Assembly (NCBI GenBank): GCA_036320915.1
Contig: JAXBDG010000014.1
Location: 310,001-374,000, forward strand
DNA: 64,000 nt
DNA from: Linnemannia elongata
Lineage: Eukaryota; Mortierellomycota; Mortierellomycetes; Mortierellales; Mortierellaceae
Direction of reading: 5' to 3'
The notes beneath the pieces are model-generated. The model searched no databases, was not told where the DNA came from, and saw only the letters and a program-made list of their open reading frames with translations. Each line of letters begins with the position of its first letter. Position 1 is the first letter of the stretch. Positions 62,762 to 64,000 of this stretch are shown one piece after another. Made by a program: the position numbers and the translations under genes.

Positions 62762-64000
62762 TCTCAGTCCTCTGGTTAGCGTTGGTAAATGCTATGTGTT
62801 ATTATGAAGTTGCGATGAATGATTAGTTTTGAGTCATGGGCACGAATCACAGAGGTCCATGCACCATCGCTTTTTTTTTTTTTTTGGCATTCTCTACCTT
62901 ATCAAGGAGCTAGGTGTATTTTACCGTTGTCTTTTGAGAGTGGCCGGGTCCAGTTGGAGATATCCTGTTCACGAATCGGCCCATGCAAATGTGAACTAAT
63001 TAGACATTGTTGTGAAATGAAACAAATATGGGATTGACAACGTAATTTTGAATAATATGATAACCTACCAGGAGTCTTTTGTGTTCGACCGTAGTATGAC
63101 TGGCTATCTCCTTGGAGACAGAAAATGTATCGAGATAAGGCCAACAGGGGTTCGCTACTGGGTAACGCACTATAGGGAAACGTGTATCACACATAGGGGG
63201 CAATTGAAACGTTAACTTAGTCTTACGACAACTTATACGTGTATAATAGAAGGAGAAGAAGCGAATGAGACTAAGTGAAGCTACGCACGATTGAAGCTGA
63301 GACTCGCAGTTGAATTGGTCTGCTTTGACCTTGGCGGTGGTTGTACTGTGCACACTCTTTGGCTGGGGTAGACAAAAGAACAGGCAGGTGAGGCCAAGTT
63401 GATGGAGGTGGAGGGGTGGGTGATGGAGGAATGGAACTGCGATGAGGACGAGAGGAGAGTGTTGAATGGGGGTGTGAAGGACTAAAGTAGGATGAAGGTG
63501 GAAATAAGTGAAAGAAGAAAGAGGCGAGAGAGGCTAAAGGAGGTAGCAGTGGGAAGCGAGAAATGGCGAAGGCATAAACAGGTGCACTTCGACTAAAAAT
63601 ACTGTCGGCTTTGCCATAGGGTAGCATCCGTGTCACCAAACCCCATGTGCAATTAGAGGTCGCTTGTTCAGTTACCTAAAAAAATTATTCCTTGGTATTT
63701 CCATTTGAGATTGGCAAGGTCATCAGTGGTGGTGCCTGGAAGGAGGATGGACCTTCTATTAAGCTTTAATATTTTATCTTTGATATGTCTCGCTTCGCTA
63801 TGGACGCTTGGGACTTTGCTTTTCATCATCACTTCCCTTCCCCTCTGCTATCACTCCCACACCCTTTTCTTCACTTATTTCTTCCCTCTTTATTAACACC
63901 CTCCCGCCTTACCACCTTTACATTCTATTTTTGCTCTCAGCATCCCTTTTAAATCTGCAGTTCCCTCCTCTGAGCTGTCGGCAGCCTTCCTCTCTCTCTC
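62762..64000. other. Right-end spacer
   Basis: Upstream region of the second NACHT gene, with a T run at 62871-62886, then purine-rich DNA (63390-63560) and CT-rich DNA to the window end. The final CT-rich part could be the leader of a gene starting beyond the window. No coding region called. Confidence 0.55.

Overview
The window is nuclear DNA from a filamentous fungus. The evidence is spliceosomal introns with GT/GC...AG ends, AATAAA-type 3' signals, a TATA box, long A and purine/pyrimidine tracts, and typical opisthokont housekeeping genes (CSN4, LST8, RRP40, GGA, RPF1, HEN1). NACHT-pentapeptide-WD40 proteins, F-box/LRR genes and very intron-rich genes next to single-exon ones fit an early-diverging lineage, most likely Mortierellomycota. 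That placement is an inference from gene content, not a measured phylogeny.

Layout. 1-222 is the end of a Brix protein (RPF1). 643-4770 is a STAND/NLR-like protein (NACHT, pentapeptide, 14 WD40 repeats) whose C-terminus carries two ubiquitin-interacting motifs; its upstream region holds a decayed ~250-bp tandem repeat. 6134-8036 is a frameshifted F-box/LRR pseudogene. 9473-32348 is ordinary genome: a Ser/Thr kinase, a CHR-type transporter, a membrane/FN3/coiled-coil protein, a carotenoid oxygenase, CSN4 and LST8 from one divergent promoter, a short-chain dehydrogenase, RRP40 and a peroxisomal SCP2 protein whose first coding exon is only 4 nt. 34588-37532 is a GGA clathrin adaptor in ten exons. 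38137-39011 holds a WD40 relic and a tRNA-Ser(AGA). 40883-42705 is the small-RNA methyltransferase HEN1.

42.7-57.3 kb is an accessory island: two copies of an F-box/LRR gene ~10.2 kb apart, each with the same LINE 3' remnant, flanking a METTL7-like methyltransferase and a 13-exon dynamin-like gene whose P-loop lysine is replaced by threonine. A decayed NLR C-terminus follows. 57746-62761 is a second, larger NACHT-pentapeptide-WD40 protein with about three propellers.

The genes do not form one pathway. The accessory parts share a theme: NLR-like sensors and their relics, F-box proteins, ubiquitin-binding motifs, LINE debris and a dynamin with an altered nucleotide-binding loop. These are families that duplicate and decay quickly in fungi. 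The strongest candidates for something undescribed are the UIM-tailed NLR, the intact dynamin with a changed P-loop, and the F-box pair with very uneven divergence along its length.
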